NCBI GenBank assembly: GCA_030704615.1
Contig: CM060734.1
Coordinates: forward strand, 52,654,042-52,718,041
Origin: Takakia lepidozioides
Lineage: Eukaryota; Streptophyta; Takakiopsida; Takakiales; Takakiaceae
Direction of reading: 5' to 3'
Length of the DNA: 64,000 nucleotides
Position 1 is the stretch's first letter. The number at the start of each line of letters is the position of its first letter. Both the position numbers and the translations under genes were made by a program. Positions 10,134-23,690 of the stretch are shown piece after piece. Below the pieces are notes generated by a model, which saw only the letters and a list, made by a program, of their open reading frames with translations, was not told the origin of the DNA and ran no database searches.

Positions 10134-12577
10134 CCTTTCCAACTTCCCTTACCAGAATGTTTGTCACTTGGTCATGAGGCATTCACGATTTACTATTGGT
10201 CTAAACTGCTTTTTCGGGAGGCTCTGATGTCTTTAAACTAGAGTCGTTTTTCTTATTTAGAACTGGTTTTGTCTCCAGAAACAAGAAAAATCACGAGGGT
10301 ATAGAACCTTAGAAATAGGAGGCCCTTGTGTCTTTAACGTGGAGTCTTGTTTTCTTCAGTTCTACCATTTTTCTCCATAGAAAGACAAACAGTGGAATTT
10401 AAACCCATCTTGTTGTTACCATAGCCACTTACCAGAGGTTGTACAAACGTTTGGTCATACGAAGTCATTCTTGCCTGCTATGTCCCTCGACTCCCTAAGT
10501 GGTTCATTCATTGATTCGATCTTGTGGCAGAGATGGAGGTTCACCATTGTGGAAGTCACCATCAGTTGAGGAACTATTTTTGAGTTCTTATGTATAGAGT
10601 AATGTTTCCGTTTGAGAGCCCCAGAGCGAGGGCGGAGCCCAAGGTCTGGGTTGCAAAAACCTTGTCTGGGCTCCTGTCAGCTTCTGACATGCAGACATAA
10701 TCCATATCAGCGGGTGACCTTACACTTGTAAGGTTACCTTATGGGCATAAGGTGGCCCTCTGAAGCACACATATTGGATTCTGCCAGGGGACTGTCCCTA
10801 CAAAAGGAAGGCAATTTTCTGGCAGATCTTTATGTATACGCGAGTGGTTGGTCTCTGAAGTCTTCATTTTCCAGATTGGGTACCTTAACATTTACGATTC
10901 AGATATGAGGAATATTTTCTACAACAATTTTTTGGGGAACACTACGAGGAATATGCACAAAAAGTGCCATCAGGCCTCCCCCTAATAAAGTGATCGTTCT
11001 TTGCAGAAGGTCTATTGCATACCATCTTCTCTAGGACTATTATGTGCAAAGTCATTTGGTATACGTATACGGCTTCTGTCCGAAAGGGGGCAGTAGCCAC
11101 AAGGTATCCCAGCCATAGTCGGCGTCCTCTCTCTCTCTTTCCTCTCTCTCTCTTTTCATATACGGCAAGGAAGTTTATGCGTGAGCTAGGAGTGCCACAA
11201 ATGTTACTCAACAAAATGGTTTATTGCCTGACAGGTGAAATGATAATAGTTTTGATGAACATTGGGCTATTGTCATTGAAAGACTGAACACTTGGACAAC
11301 AAAAGCCACATGCTTCTTGACCATAATGCTTTTTCCTAGCATAAGCAGAACTTGACATGCAGACATAAGACAATCAAGTCAGGTCAGCCTTGTTTGGATT
11401 TCCTGAGATATGTCATTGCATTGACATCAGGGCAACCACAATGTGGCGGTGGCTATCTGTTCTCGTAAGCTTTTCTTTTGCTGCACTATAGCCACTTCTC
11501 TCCTCCAAACATCATAAAACTATTACTGGGTGCAGTGCGGTTGGGGTATGTGATCCCCCAATTTCATACTCTGTGTTTCCGAAGTCTGCTCGTGTGTTTG
11601 GAACACAGCCTGCAATTTTGGTAGGGTTGCTTGGGCAAAGGTCAAGGAATTTTACTCAGCTTGAGATCGGTTGATGCACTGTCTATTGAGATTCACCTGC
11701 TCAGCTTATCAGGTGAGAGAATTTCGAGCGCTTGTGATCTGCAAATGTCGCTGTGATCATTTTTTCTCTCACACCTCTACCAATGTGTCTGCTGTAAGTA
11801 CTTTTAAGATTTTTTGTGATCTACTAACTGAAGGGCATAAAGGCTTTGGGAGTTTTGTCTGCAGCTTTGCTTTGAGGTTCTGAAGGCAGAAGATTAAGTC
11901 TTATCAATCATTTTGACTCCATGTGGGGCTGACTCCGGATTCTTTCACCTAACATTCATTCCCAATCGAGGTTCCCCTAACCTTTGGTGGTCCCGGTTAT
12001 ATTTTGTAAGATTCCGTTGGTTTTTGGGGTGATGCATGTGACCGCTACAAATATCTAGCAGCTTGCTGCTCTCTACCCGCTCGCTCTCCTTCACCATCAA
12101 TGAGAGAGAGATCAGAGATTGGGAAACTTCAAACTTCTTCACTTCAGAATTTTGAAATGAGGTCTGCCATACTGTCACCCTTCCTTCTTCTATCAGACGA
12201 GTTCCCTTTTTCTTACAGTCTTATTTGCTCCTTATTTGCTCTACCAACGTACTTGCTTGTAGAATAGCTCAAGGCACCAAGAATGAGCGGACCGTGTACC
12301 ATCCGCTCCTATATCCTATCCGCCCTTATTCATAGTCTAACCATCATTCAAGTCTAGACCAGCGCATTGATTTGTCTCAGATCACCTGCAAGTTCCGGTC
12401 CATGGCAGACCTTCCTTCCCTCTATTAAATCAGCAAGCTTGAGATCTGTATGGCTGTTCTGCACCGCATGCCGTACTTCACCAGAGATCTTGTCAACAAC
12501 CTGTTTTCACCCTACAAATGTAACAAGATTTCCTTGCTCAAGTCTCACAGTTTTTGTTCTGGAGAATGTTTCGAAGG
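10134..12577. other. Intergenic; no gene recognised
   Basis: Only short unconvincing ORFs are present. A CT-rich microsatellite lies at about 11126-11156. A short open stretch at about 11710-11795 ends before GTAAGT and could be an exon, but its product is not recognised. The 3' flank of the GH3 gene (12360-12577) is partly duplicated at 23400-23490. Confidence 0.4.
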
Positions 12578-15500
12578 CTATCTTGTTTTCGTGGTGTTCA
12601 TGGTCAATCCAAATCCAAATGGGAAAAGCGGATCGTAATGTTTGTCCCCAACGTTCATGGGTAGCTGGTCAACAGATCGAAACCATGTGTGAGGCAACTT
12701 CCCTACGAAATCATAATCCCCAAAAATCACATCGGCGATGCCATTGCCCTCACTGCCGGGGAGCCAAGCTGCAACAAACGCGTCTATCAAGGGCAAATGG
12801 GGTTCCACCACCAGCGGCCTTCCAGAAACCAGTACTACTAAACACTTGACCGAGCCACAGACATTTTTTACGATCTCAAGGCCTGGATGGGGGATGGTGA
12901 GGTTGAGGTTGTCACCCAATGTCTCTGCATAGGGTTGCTCTCCTATCACCACAATTGCATAGGCGAATCCTTTGTCCTTGGAAAATTCTCTGTCGGGAAA
13001 TGGCTCGTACACTACTTCTGTTGAGTCGCTCACTGCACTTTCAATGCCTTGCAAAATAGTTGTCCCTGCAGCCATAGAAAAACCCATATTCGTATGAAAA
13101 ACCCATAACTCGTATCACTTTTGCTATGAAAGTTATAGTCACGTGACTACTTATACACATGACATGCAGGTGGAGAGGGAACAGAAAGGGACAAAAGAGT
13201 CCTATACTGATATCGGGGACACTTGGAAGTTGAAGGATTTAAGCAAATGGAAGGAACGAGCAATCCTACCAAGTGTCGTGTTGCCCGGACTCCCTTGCCA
13301 AGTGATGGTCCATCCTCCACATTGCAAACCTATGTCATTGGCATGGGAGCCGGCGACCAGAATCTTGTGTGCATCTCTATCCAGAGGTAACAATGGGGCT
13401 GACTTCGCAGTCTTCCCATTTTTCAGCAGCACGATTGACTTGCGCACAGCCTCCCGCGCGAGCACCCTATGTGACTGAGCACCACCATGATAGAAATGCA
13501 TTCAAATAAGGTTGGTGTTAGGCGACGAGTTCAGACAGGAAGTCTAGAGCGAGAAATCTCGCTATCACACAGATTAGCGGGGATACTGAACAACCTCGAT
13601 ACAACAGCATCTGAGTAGCTAATTGCACTGTAAAAAGCAGAAAGTATGTGAGCGAGGATTACAAGTTGCCCGATAAGAGATGAGCGAAGCTTTCTGTCCG
13701 CAAGAGGCTTCTCAAAAAGACCCGTTTGGAACTTGACCCGTAAGATGCGGCTAACAGCATCGTCAATCCGTGAGATGGGTATATTGCCTAACCGAACTTC
13801 GAGCAGTAGATCCTCGATAAAGGTAGTATAACTCTGACCATTACCCACCATCACCTGTAGCGCCATTGAAAATTTCGGGCCGGTTCATAGAATCAGTGCA
13901 TTGTGATATGAGAAATATAGATCTCGTAGATAGAAAGAGAGAGGACTTCAGAAGCTTGACTTCCAGCGATGTACATACAGAAACTTTATAATCTGCACTT
14001 AAGGCCCTGGGCATTGGACAACGTATGTACAGCAAACCAAGACATACTTAAAAGAAGATTCCATTTAACAGTAACCTCGAGGTGGATAATGAATGCATCA
14101 ATTTTTAGGCCTGCTTACCATGTCAATGCCTGCATGAATTGACGTGAAGACAGAGTAGGTGTAGTTAGCATCGGGTGGAGTTGTGATTCGATCAATCCCA
14201 TCGTAGTCTGAGATCGTAAACCCCTGCCACAACATGTAGCACCACAAACAAATCAAGACTAGGTCACATTGTGTCGATGCTGTAATTGTTCAAGGAAGTC
14301 TTACATTAACTCCAGTGGCCCAGAACTGGACCAGAAGACCTGCTACCACGGTCTCACTAGCGAGGAATCGGACATAAATCCTCAGCTAGAATTCGGATTG
14401 AGAGCACTTGTGGCACTGGTAGTGCAGGAAAGTGGGAACACTAGAGGTCCTTCCTCCAGGTATCAAGGTAGAGTAGACAAATGTTGGCATTGCAGGAAAA
14501 TCGGAAACACTCGAGGTCCTTATGCTCCCGGGCGGTATCATTAGCTACAGGTCTTTGTGTAGTCTATCACCTCTCGCACATGCTACAGATGTGACTTGAT
14601 TTAAGTCGTGCAGATCTTGGAAATTGTTCCATGAGATCATCTATGTCTAGAAACATTCAAGTACTAAGCCCATTGTCGACATTTGGGGTTTGCTTGAGAT
14701 CTGCACAACAAACTACTTTGGAAGTCGTACCTTGAAGCCTATCTGGCCTTTAAGGACATCAGTAATGAGAAAGTGGTTGGCGTGCATCTTTATGCCGTTC
14801 CAGCTGGAGTAGGAAACCATAATAGTAGACACACCCTTGGCAACGGCATCGAAATAGGCCTTCATGTGGATGTCCACCAGGCCTTGGTAGCTAATCACTG
14901 TGTTATTCTCGTCGATGCCCTTCGTTGTGCCTCCATCTCCTACAAAATGCTTTGCGCAGGCAGCAACCTTGCGGCTACTTGGGCCAACACATCCATCCCA
15001 GTCAGAGATGGATCATTGTGCGAGTGCTTATGCAGGTCTACATCGTGCTTGCATACTTCTATATGCGCATGTGTAAGTGATGGAGAATGCGGCAAAGGCC
15101 AGATAGATTTCAAATCACCATATAGACTTTGAGGTTTTTCTGGAAAGGTCCAACTGGAAATTAACAATCAAACACTACATCAAGTAGGAAAGATCAGGAG
15201 AGATCGCGCACCGGTTTTTCACATAAGGTCCTTTCCACCCCGCTGGAGCCTCACCCTGCAGTCCGTCAATGATTGAGGTCATACTGCGAACCACTTCGGG
15301 GTTCTCGCTGTAGCTCTCGTAGCAGCGCCCCCACCTTGGGTCTCGACATACCTGCGCTCGACAAGTCAAAGCTCATAATTTTTAAAAATTCCTGAATGTT
15401 CAAATCCATCCTTCTTTGCTGGCCAGTGTCACGCGAAACTTGTAGTAATATGCAAGAGATCTGAAACAGTGGGTTTAATGGTGTATTCATCTTGTTCAGG

Positions 15501-17147
15501 ACTGTTGCAATGATTGAGCACTACTGCACCCTACGCAAGAGAGCTCCAGGTTGACCTGACCTATAATTCAGGGCTGTTCAAATCAACAATTGTTAATTGA
15601 CAAGCACTTTAGAAGATCTCGAAAAGTAGTCTTAATCTCAAAAGGTCGTGCTGCATACCGCAATGCAGGGAGCAAACACATACGAGATTCCAGTTGCCCG
15701 AACCTCGAGGGCTGTGGCAGTCCCTATACGCTTGACCAATTCAGGCTCCCTGTACAAAAAATCCAAGGTTACGTCGGGAGTGTCTGGAAGCAACATGCAA
15801 CTACTGCACCCCGCAATTCTCACTCAGCAAAGATGGAGAATTTGAAAGAGAAATCTGCTCAAATTGAAGGAAGGACGAAAGCATGGATCCGACCACCAGA
15901 TAGGATATAGTCTAAAGTTTATTGAAGGAGTAAGTTCAAATTCTTCTGGAAAAGAGCTCTAGCCTTCTTTCGGAAAGGGAATCTTGAAGGTGTTTTGGTC
16001 GCCCACCGTGTAGCACCGAGGCCAATGTTGTGGGGGAAGATGGTAGATCCATAGACACCATTGTGCCCGTGAAGTGCGTCCATCCCATATATAAGTGGGA
16101 TGCCTAGTCGCGTGCTCAGAGCTGCTTTCTGGTACCCATCAGTCATGTTCTCCCACTCGTATGATGTAGCTTCCGGTCTCGGCGCACTCCCCGGACTGCT
16201 TAGAATACTTCCTGCACAGGGATTTTCACAATTTCTTTAACGAATTGATGGTCGACTGATCAGATAATCATTGAGTGTCAGACGGTCTGTTACTATGGCG
16301 AACTCTCCGACATGAATGATGGTCGATTGATCGGTACTATACCAAGTCGCAGATGTCTAGAACCTCCGTCCGAGAGTTCGAGATCGTACCGAGCAATGGA
16401 AGCTTGCTGTAATTGGTTATCAGCACTAATCTAACAAGGTATCTAGAAGACCTTTCCTGGATCCACAATTTCCATATCCCCTGCAAGCTTGCGATTATAT
16501 GGTTCAAAGTAAGTAGTTGTCTAGATTGTTGACCAATTACTAGCTACAGCTGTTCAAAATGCGGCTGCACTATTCCTCTTCGTTGTTTGATCAGCAGTCC
16601 AGTTTTTGAAAACTAAAGGCTGCAATGTCGCACATGCATATACTCAATAATGTGCATAATTCTGTACATTCGAAGGTGTTTGAAAGATTTTCTACTAGTT
16701 AGTTTACCTTGAATCTTCTCCCTTCCCGAGGTCCCATTTCAGCTGATCATAAGGAGATCATAAACCCCTTTCCCACACTCAGGACTTCCGGAACATAACA
16801 GGTCCAATTCCCAGGTCTCTCCTGCGGAGCCTCTGAGGATTTTCTGTCTATTTGAGAAGAATGGACACGTACTACGCTAGTGCTAAGCGTTGCATATACT
16901 CACCAATATGGTATTGCTTGATACCAGACGAGTTAGCGAAACCGCTGTCAACCTGTGTCATTTGTCCAATTTTCTCCTTCAGCGTCATCCGAGAGAGAAG
17001 ATCTTTGATCCGCACTTCAATGTGCTGCGATTTGTCCTTGTACAGAAGGTGCTCTTTCGTCGAATGTGCACCCGCCAAGCCACACACTAGAAGGAGTGCA
17101 AGAAATGCCAGTGACAAGTGAGTGTGCTGCAAATCTCTTCCCTCCAT
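12578..17147 (-). CDS. GH3-family beta-glucan exo-hydrolase / beta-glucosidase, secreted
   Basis: A complete nine-exon gene: 17147-16904, 16211-16007, 15749-15659, 15351-15212, 14974-14731, 14223-14119, 13854-13663, 13474-13270 and 13065-12578. The lengths sum to 1914 nt (637 residues plus stop) and every junction phase agrees. The protein starts with a hydrophobic signal peptide ([16 protein letters not shown]), so it acts in the wall or apoplast. It follows the barley ExoI pattern: [67 protein letters not shown], the nucleophile Asp in [17 protein letters not shown] (about residue 314), [26 protein letters not shown], and the acid/base Glu in IGEQPYAET (about 518). It should release glucose from 1,3;1,4- or 1,3-beta-glucans. 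The upstream ATG at 17183 is possible, but 17147 gives the better signal peptide. Confidence 0.92.
14400..14545 (+). repeat. Short retroelement-like zinc-knuckle duplication inside GH3 intron 5
   Basis: Two diverged tandem copies of a unit reading roughly GNTRGP with CWHCRKIG in between are visible, antisense to the GH3 gene. The pattern is like a gag CCHC knuckle that has lost its His (CWHC-x4-N). It may be a scrap of a copia-type gag; this is a weak call. Confidence 0.25.
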
Positions 17148-17616
17148 TGTCCAGTTGTCCAACTTCGCCAGCAATCTGAGCAACCTAAGAAAGCCGTGGA
17201 TGCTTGAGATTGGTCGTGATATCCAAGGAGGAGGTGAGAGAGATCTAGCACTTATCTAGCAAGAATTTCAATCGTCGATGTTGCACAACTGCTCTGCTGC
17301 AGGGGCGGTGGTGCATTTGGTACAACAACTCATTCCTTCGTCCAATTTATACATCTCTAGAGCACTGATTTGCGGGGGTAGAAGGAGATTGACCAGCTTG
17401 AATAGCTTGAATGTGGGTCCTATCTTGTGGGCCAGATCGCTGGAGTAGCTCCCGCTTTCACGTGCTTAGAAGTGATACCCATCCTTGTGAGTTCCAACGC
17501 TACGATTCTATCTTTCTGATGTTAAGGATTGATTTCTCTTTGTCTCGATGGAGGGTCAAAGATGGGCGGGATTCAAAGTTGTCATTATTGTTGTTTGGCA
17601 TCATAACGCTCGTGTA

Positions 17617-17910
17617 GGGAATTCCAAAAAGGCCTTGATGTGAAATGCATCGCAATTCACTTGATCACCCCCTAAAAGTGCGCAATTCTATTGAATTGCA
17701 AGGGCAATTCAATTGAACTAACCCTAATCTGCAATTCAATTGAATTGTCGGCACACGATTCAATTGAATTGTCAACTCGCAATTCAATTGAATTGCAAAT
17801 TAGGGTTAGTTCAATTGAATTGCCCTTGCAATTCAATAGAATTGCGCACTTTTAGGGGGTGATCAAGTGAATTGCGATGCATTTCACATCAAGGCCTTTT
17901 TGGAATTCCC
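17617..17910. mobile_element. 294-bp near-perfect foldback (MITE-like) element with TA flanks
   Basis: The two halves are reverse complements over almost their whole length. Ends are GGGAATTCCAAAAAGGCCTT and its complement, each flanked by TA (17615-17616 and 17911-17912), as in Tc1/mariner-derived MITEs. The interior contains repeated CAATTCAATTGAATTG palindromes, so each arm can also fold on itself. It lies about 470 bp upstream of the GH3 start codon. No coding capacity. Confidence 0.85.
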
Positions 17911-18379
17911 TAGTCGTGTCGTGATTGTGTTGCACAGCTGCTGCAGGATTTGCTGAGAAAAGTCTTCCGGTGTGTCCAACACTACATGGTGAAGAGTCTT
18001 TGAAGTAAAACATTTGGGCTTTGTTGGCTCCTCCCAAGTTAACCCCTCAAGGACGACGCGACAGCGTCAGATTACTTGCCACGCTCCAGTTCCCATGGAT
18101 GATAAGTGGATGAAGTGAACCTTGAAGATGAATTGTAGATGTCGGAGAGGAGCACATGTGAGAATTTACAGCGCCAAAAAATCATAAAAGCTCTGCCCCC
18201 TAGAATTTTGCAAAGTGCCAGGAAATCCAGCGTTAGAGCACAGTTGACCTGCTTACGTGGCAACCAAATGGGCAATCTTCAAGATAACATATGGGGCGGG
18301 AAATTTATCATAATGCCAAAAAATTTGGACAAGGCACCATGAAATGTTACTGTGCACTTACTTACCAGAGGAATTGGGA

Positions 18380-18790
18380 AAACAAATGTCACCCCATGGG
18401 TGTACTTGGAAAGAAGCCAAAACAAGATAATTTACCCCCCAGATTTCACATACAAAGCAACCTATCTGAATTTTTGGAATTTTGGTCTGATATTTTTTGG
18501 GGAGGCAGTAGTAGGTGCCATATAATCAGATTATGGAGGGCCTTTGTCTAGAAAGATTCAACTCCATACTTCAATTTTGTGGTCAAACAATTTTTTCCAT
18601 GCAATTCTTGAATATATTTACAAATTGGGGCATATTAGTTTGTTATAATCTCCGGAATGCACCTGTCAATTTGCCTATATTTTTGACAGGACATGGATCT
18701 AGTAGATATGTATAAGTATAATGTTCATCCCCATGGATGACGGGGGTAAAGAAGTTACACCCTTGTCTAAGAATGCACACTTTTTTAGTG
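18380..18790 (+). repeat. Dispersed repeat family, copy 1
   Basis: Shared phrases in the same order as 27340-27740: AAGAAGCCAAA near the left end, CAGATTTCACATACAAAGCA, then GTTATAATCTCC, then an ATTCATCC/GTTCATCC-type block with ATGGATGA. Identity is moderate. No ORF is present. A non-autonomous transposon or an LTR remnant are both possible. Confidence 0.5.
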
Positions 18791-20589
18791 GGCCCACCAA
18801 AAAAAATAGCTCGTCCTTTATGGGTTAATTCCTATAGCCTTTAAAGGTTGTACCATATCACATTTTAGGTCATAACTTTTGGCAGATCTTAATAAATTTG
18901 GATGTTTTTTTCCGCACAATCAAATAATATGGCATGTCAAATCCTCTATTTTTATTTTTATTTTAATTTATTTGTTTTTTAAAAAAACATCTCCAGCTGA
19001 CCTCATGCCATTTACCCCAATAGATTGTAAGCTAGAACTTTATAAAACCAAATTTTAAGAAAATATGGGCCAAATGTGTTGCAGACTGTGAAAAGGCCCC
19101 CAGGCAAGCGCCCTCAATCCATGCCGCCTTCAGAGCTACGTGGCCCTGCCATGGCATCATTTGTCAAAGCGACGAGCAAGATCTCTGCATATAGAACCCT
19201 CTCCCCCCCTAACGCTGGAGAAACCTCCACGGCCTCGCCAGAGTTTGAGAGAGATGTGAATTGGAAACATATCAAACACCCTGCCACGACTTCCATGCTC
19301 AATTTTCGGTAGTTTGCTCTGATCATGGATTAGCTTCTCGATAATCGATGCTTAGAACATGCTTGTATTGATTTATTACGGGCACTATCAGTGTGGCTAG
19401 ATCCTCATGGTGTCAATAAGGTATTTTTTTTCCCCCTTGTTTGCAATAAATTTCCACAGCCACTGTCCCCTGTTTATTTTTATTAATAAACCAAAAGTGT
19501 AGAAAAAATATTTCATGAATGTGTAAGGTTCTCCGACTCAAAATATTGAGGAGGGGTTGTGATATATATGTGTGTCTTCAATTTGTACTTAAGTTAGGGA
19601 TTACGAGGAGACAATACCAGGCAGCTCGCACTCTGAGTACCATGGAAAATCCTTAATATACCTCAGAGAACACCTTAACCCTAAATGCCCACAGGGTAAT
19701 TTGACTTTCTACCAAAAAAAAATGACCCTATGTTGCAAGGTGCCGTTTTTTCACTCCCAAAAACTACTACCCCTTTGAAGTGGCCTGAGGCTAGCCACCT
19801 ACCACCATTGAATTTGGTAGATTATAGTGTTTTTGGGCAATTATTTTTTAAAGGATATGTTTGGGAAAGAATCTTTCTTTGACCTTGAGGGGCTTTTTGA
19901 ATTTTGCAGAATGACTACCCCAAATTTTCATAATCTATGTACAAATGCCAAGTGGATGCCAAATTTCACATTTAATCAAGATTTTATTGCATAGGTTGCT
20001 TTGTATGTGTTTTTGGGAGGGTTGAAACAACCTCCATAACAAGCACAATCAGACAATCAGACCCTCCAAAGCAGGCCATCCCAAAAACCTCCATTACACA
20101 AACATCCAACACTTTTCTGGAGCCATGGCCATTACGAAAAATCTAGAGGTCGCATGCCTGCTCCAAATGGCATGCACTAAATTGGAGAAGATCTACCACC
20201 TCATGCGCTATAATTATGCAGAAGGAACGAATGTAAGAAAGTTCATCTACAAAAGTTACAATTGTTCATCCAAACAGATAAGGAAGGTAAGGTGGTAGAA
20301 GATGTATCTAAGCATGTAGATAATGTAGTCTACTTTTTTATTTGGGAAAGGTGACAGACCTAAATTATTGATCATTCAATCGGTCCTAAAACCACAGGGT
20401 CAATATGCCTTCCACGCTGACCCCTTCTCCTTAATTTTATTTGAGAAAACAAGAAAGCAACAAAAAACCAGGAAAAAATAACCTGGTGGAAGTAAGTAAG
20501 AAGTATTATTATGTCCATTGCCAAAAGAGTAAAAGTTAAAGTTTCTAGTGAATTTACAGAATGCAAAAAAAGGGTGAAAGGCCTATGGG
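18791..20589. other. AT-rich intergenic DNA, no gene recognised
   Basis: A short GC-richer island at about 19076-19326 has an open frame on each strand but no recognisable domain. The rest is homopolymer-rich, with no splice-consistent exon. Confidence 0.35.
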
Positions 20590-21310
20590 TTCAGAGATTT
20601 CCAAATCAGAAACCCCTCTCACCTCCCCTCAAGGAAAATTTGCTCAAGTTTGTCTTGATCTTGGTGTGTAGAGTAAACTGACCCTAATTTAGTAGCGTTG
20701 GACCATGGAGTACCTACGTTGGAAACATGTAAATTTGTGCATCGAAACTTAAAATGTACTTGTGGAATATTTTGTGGTTTCGAGGATTGGAATATTGTCA
20801 CCAGAATTTATAACTTGAACATTTTAGTCAAGTTGGGTAATCAGTTACTTCCACTTGGAGAATAATTCATTATGTTGGCATTCAAACACATTGGGCAGGA
20901 TGCTTTGAGAAAAAAAAAAAAAAAAAAAAAACTCCCCAACCTTCATCGGTCTATGGAATAGGGCCTCTTTTTTTCTTTTTTTAAACATTTTACTTCGTTT
21001 GGGTTTCCTTGTTGTCATACTTGGTTCCGCTATCATTACCAGTTGGACTTCCAAACCACGTGGATTTTTTAGTTGGTGACTTAGACCAACAAGCATGCAA
21101 CCACCTACACGTCCAATGACAACTAAGAAACCCCTTTTGAAATGCTCCATTTTCTTGGTCTTGGTTTGTAACGTACACTGACCGTGTTGCCAAAAGGTTA
21201 GTGTTGGAGCATGCAAAACGTTCCAAACGTGTAAAATTGTACAGCAAAGTTTAGAATATTCCTGTGAATATCTTTTGGGCAGATTCCAAGAAAATTCACA
21301 AATTTTGTCT
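20590..21310. repeat. Diverged direct repeat pair and a 22-nt poly(A) tract
   Basis: About 20650-20780 and 21150-21275 share an ordered series (CTTGATCTTGGT/TTGGTCTTGGT, GTAAACTGACC/GTACACTGACC, GTTGGA, ACGTT..AAAC, AAATTGTAC-like, GAATAT), so they are diverged copies about 500 bp apart. An uninterrupted run of 22 A lies at 20910-20931, possibly a retroelement tail. Confidence 0.4.
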
Positions 21311-21537
21311 TATTGTGTAATAAACCAAGACTCACTAGAGCACAGGACTAGCCGCCAACGATGACCCCGACATGGAGGTACGGGAAGCTCTAATAATTGT
21401 GGAGGATGAGGATTGGTTGCTGGTCTAGTCAGCAATGATCTGCTTTGGAAGTCCAACTCTTGGAGATGAGTTAAAGCTACCAACCTGCCTCGTGGATCAG
21501 TCTCGGATCAGTACGTCACTCACTGCGCCATGTATGA

Positions 21538-22702
21538 TCAGTGCTCCCGTGAGCAACAAGGTAGGTTCACGTAAGCACAACACTGCCTACATGAATATTT
21601 GAGAGATGTTTGTGGACGAAATGAAACATGATTCCTTGTGCCAACGTGAGCCTGCGGGGGGTGGGAGTGACCTCCCGGCCCCACAGGTCCACGGTTGGCT
21701 TTTGCAGTTTGTGATTTTGATACTGTAAGCAAAGCCTTATCTGTAGATGTCAGAGCAGCAGTGCCGACATCATACTTTGTCTTAAACAGTGTCAATGTCA
21801 GCTACAATATGTCAGCTCCGTTCAGCGGATCATCGTGTATATTGGTGTGAGCCAAGAACATAGAAAACCCAGCTGGTTGAGTTTCATTCGTGGTAAGACG
21901 CCAGCAAATTGGAAGCCGGCACGGGAGTGCCATAAGCTCCTTAGCTTTGCTGACTATTTCAGGACCAGCCTTGCTTGGAGACCCTGTGTTGGGCATTTCC
22001 ACCGTGGATACATCACACTGGACTGCTTTCTGAGGCCCAGCAATGCTGGCAAGTGGCTTGCCAAGGGTCGTACTTAATAAATACCTGCAATGACTTGGCT
22101 GTTGTTTCATCGGAAATCATCAGAGCTGCAAGCTGGATAGCTATATCGATTCCCGATGCAACTTCTGCTGCTGTGATGAGATCTCAGGCAATTGAACATG
22201 ATGCATCACGGTTTAGTCCTACCACTGTATGGACAGTAAAATGGCACTAATATGGCTGTGAGGTGGTTCTGCCATTTTGTGACTCAGCTACAAGTATACT
22301 ACGTCCCACATATAATTTGAGTTGTCACAAGTACAGATGTGTCATAGATCTATCAAACAAGGTAAAACAAATTCAGTGTACAGCATAGATTACAAGTGAG
22401 AATTTTAATGATGGTAAACAAAAACTACGTAACGCAATGGGAAGACCCGCTTAAAATCAACAATTGGAGAACTTCTGTTGAAGATCAGTGATAATTTGAT
22501 ACTAGGTTATGCAGAACCCTGATTTCATTTTAGGGCTAGACTCTAGCATTATCACGAGAGAGAAACGATAACTTACTCTTGATATCCACAGAAAACATTG
22601 ACTAGGCTCGAATCTTCCAAAGGCATGGTCATCACGAGATATTACAGCCGTTCTGGAGGTGGTATATGGTTTCAGCTCACCACGGTCAACCAAACATGCC
22701 AT
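21538..22702 (-). other. Unidentified exon-like stretches (possible decayed gene)
   Basis: Three pieces on the minus strand look coding. About 22680-22580 ends with a strong donor (AGA|GTAAGTT). About 22200-22093 encodes GIDIAIQLAALMISDETTAK then SLQ before GTATTT. Open Ser/Pro/Ala-rich frames lie at 22110-21802 and 21795-21538. An in-frame stop precedes the second piece. No family was recognised, so no function is offered. Confidence 0.3.
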
Positions 22703-23399
22703 AGATCTTGTGCACGGCCAACAACAGACTAGCTACTTCGGATTGAGTTTGCTGGCGTTGATGACCTCATGGTAGAAAACATGAGGTTCATCATGGCACT
22801 GCTGTTATGCTAACCCACCTGCTGCAAAGAGTTGATGTACTCATTGACCATCTACAGATGTAGCTTATGATATGGGGGAACGGCCCTTAACAGTTTGGGA
22901 GCAAATTGTGGGGCTTGCGGAACAAGCCTTGGTTTATGAAGACCATCCCTCTCAATTGAGCCTCTTATCTGGACTATTCAGTTCCCTCTTATATATTGAG
23001 TCTTAAATGCAATTTTTATTTGATGTGTAGAGTAGATATCGATTTACGTATTAAATATATTGGTTGTCAAAATGATCCTGCACATGGACATGGGGGGTGT
23101 CTTTGAGATAAGGTCATGAAAACTGTCTGTGAATCCCTCTTCTCAATTGCTTTCAAAGATTATCCATACAAGCAACTCCGCTGATGATGCTAGGGGGACT
23201 GTCAAGATGGTAGTTGAAAAACTGACGAGCTATCTTCAAACATTGCCTCCATCGAAACAGTGTAGCAAAAGTAGTATGAAAACGAATACAACAGATTTAT
23301 GCACGTATCTAGAGGGGTTGATTTAGGTGATGTCTTTTTAGTCAGAGCCCCAAACTCTGACTAGGCTTGCCTGCCTCTCCGGTACATGCAAAGTTCTCT
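22703..23399. other. Intergenic, nothing recognised
   Basis: AT-rich, no exon or repeat with a clear partner in this window. Confidence 0.3.
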
Positions 23400-23690
23400 G
23401 ATGAATTCAAGTAAGATTTTCTTGAGTCTTACATTTTTTAGCATTCTTCTTCTGGAGAGTGTTTGAAAGGCTAGCTTGTATTCCCAGTGTTCATGGTCAA
23501 TCCATATCCAAAAGGAAAAAACGGATCGTAGTGTTTATCCCCAACGTTCATGGGTAGCTGGTCAACAGATCGAAACCATGTGTGAGGCAGCTTCCCTACG
23601 AAATCATAATCCCCAAAAAATCACATCAGCAATGCCATTTGCCCTCACTGCTGGGGAGCCAAGCTGCAAAGAGCGCGTCCATCAAGGGCC
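23400..23690 (-). pseudogene. Duplicated 3' end of the GH3 gene (last-exon fragment plus 3' flank)
   Basis: The segment matches 12520-12800: the GH3 C-terminal codons, stop and part of the 3' flank. Long shared blocks include CCCCAACGTTCATGGGTAGC and CTACGAAATCATAATCCCCA. Encoded residues start MDALFAAWLPSSEG, against [14 protein letters not shown] in the intact gene, then a frameshift breaks the copy. Its 5' edge (about 23690) joins directly to PPR sequence, giving a chimeric open frame 24285-23626. Confidence 0.85.

Noticed and set aside
17600-17920. MicroRNA precursor
   Set aside because: The stem is far longer and more perfect than a plant miRNA hairpin and has TA flanks, so a MITE-like element is the better call.
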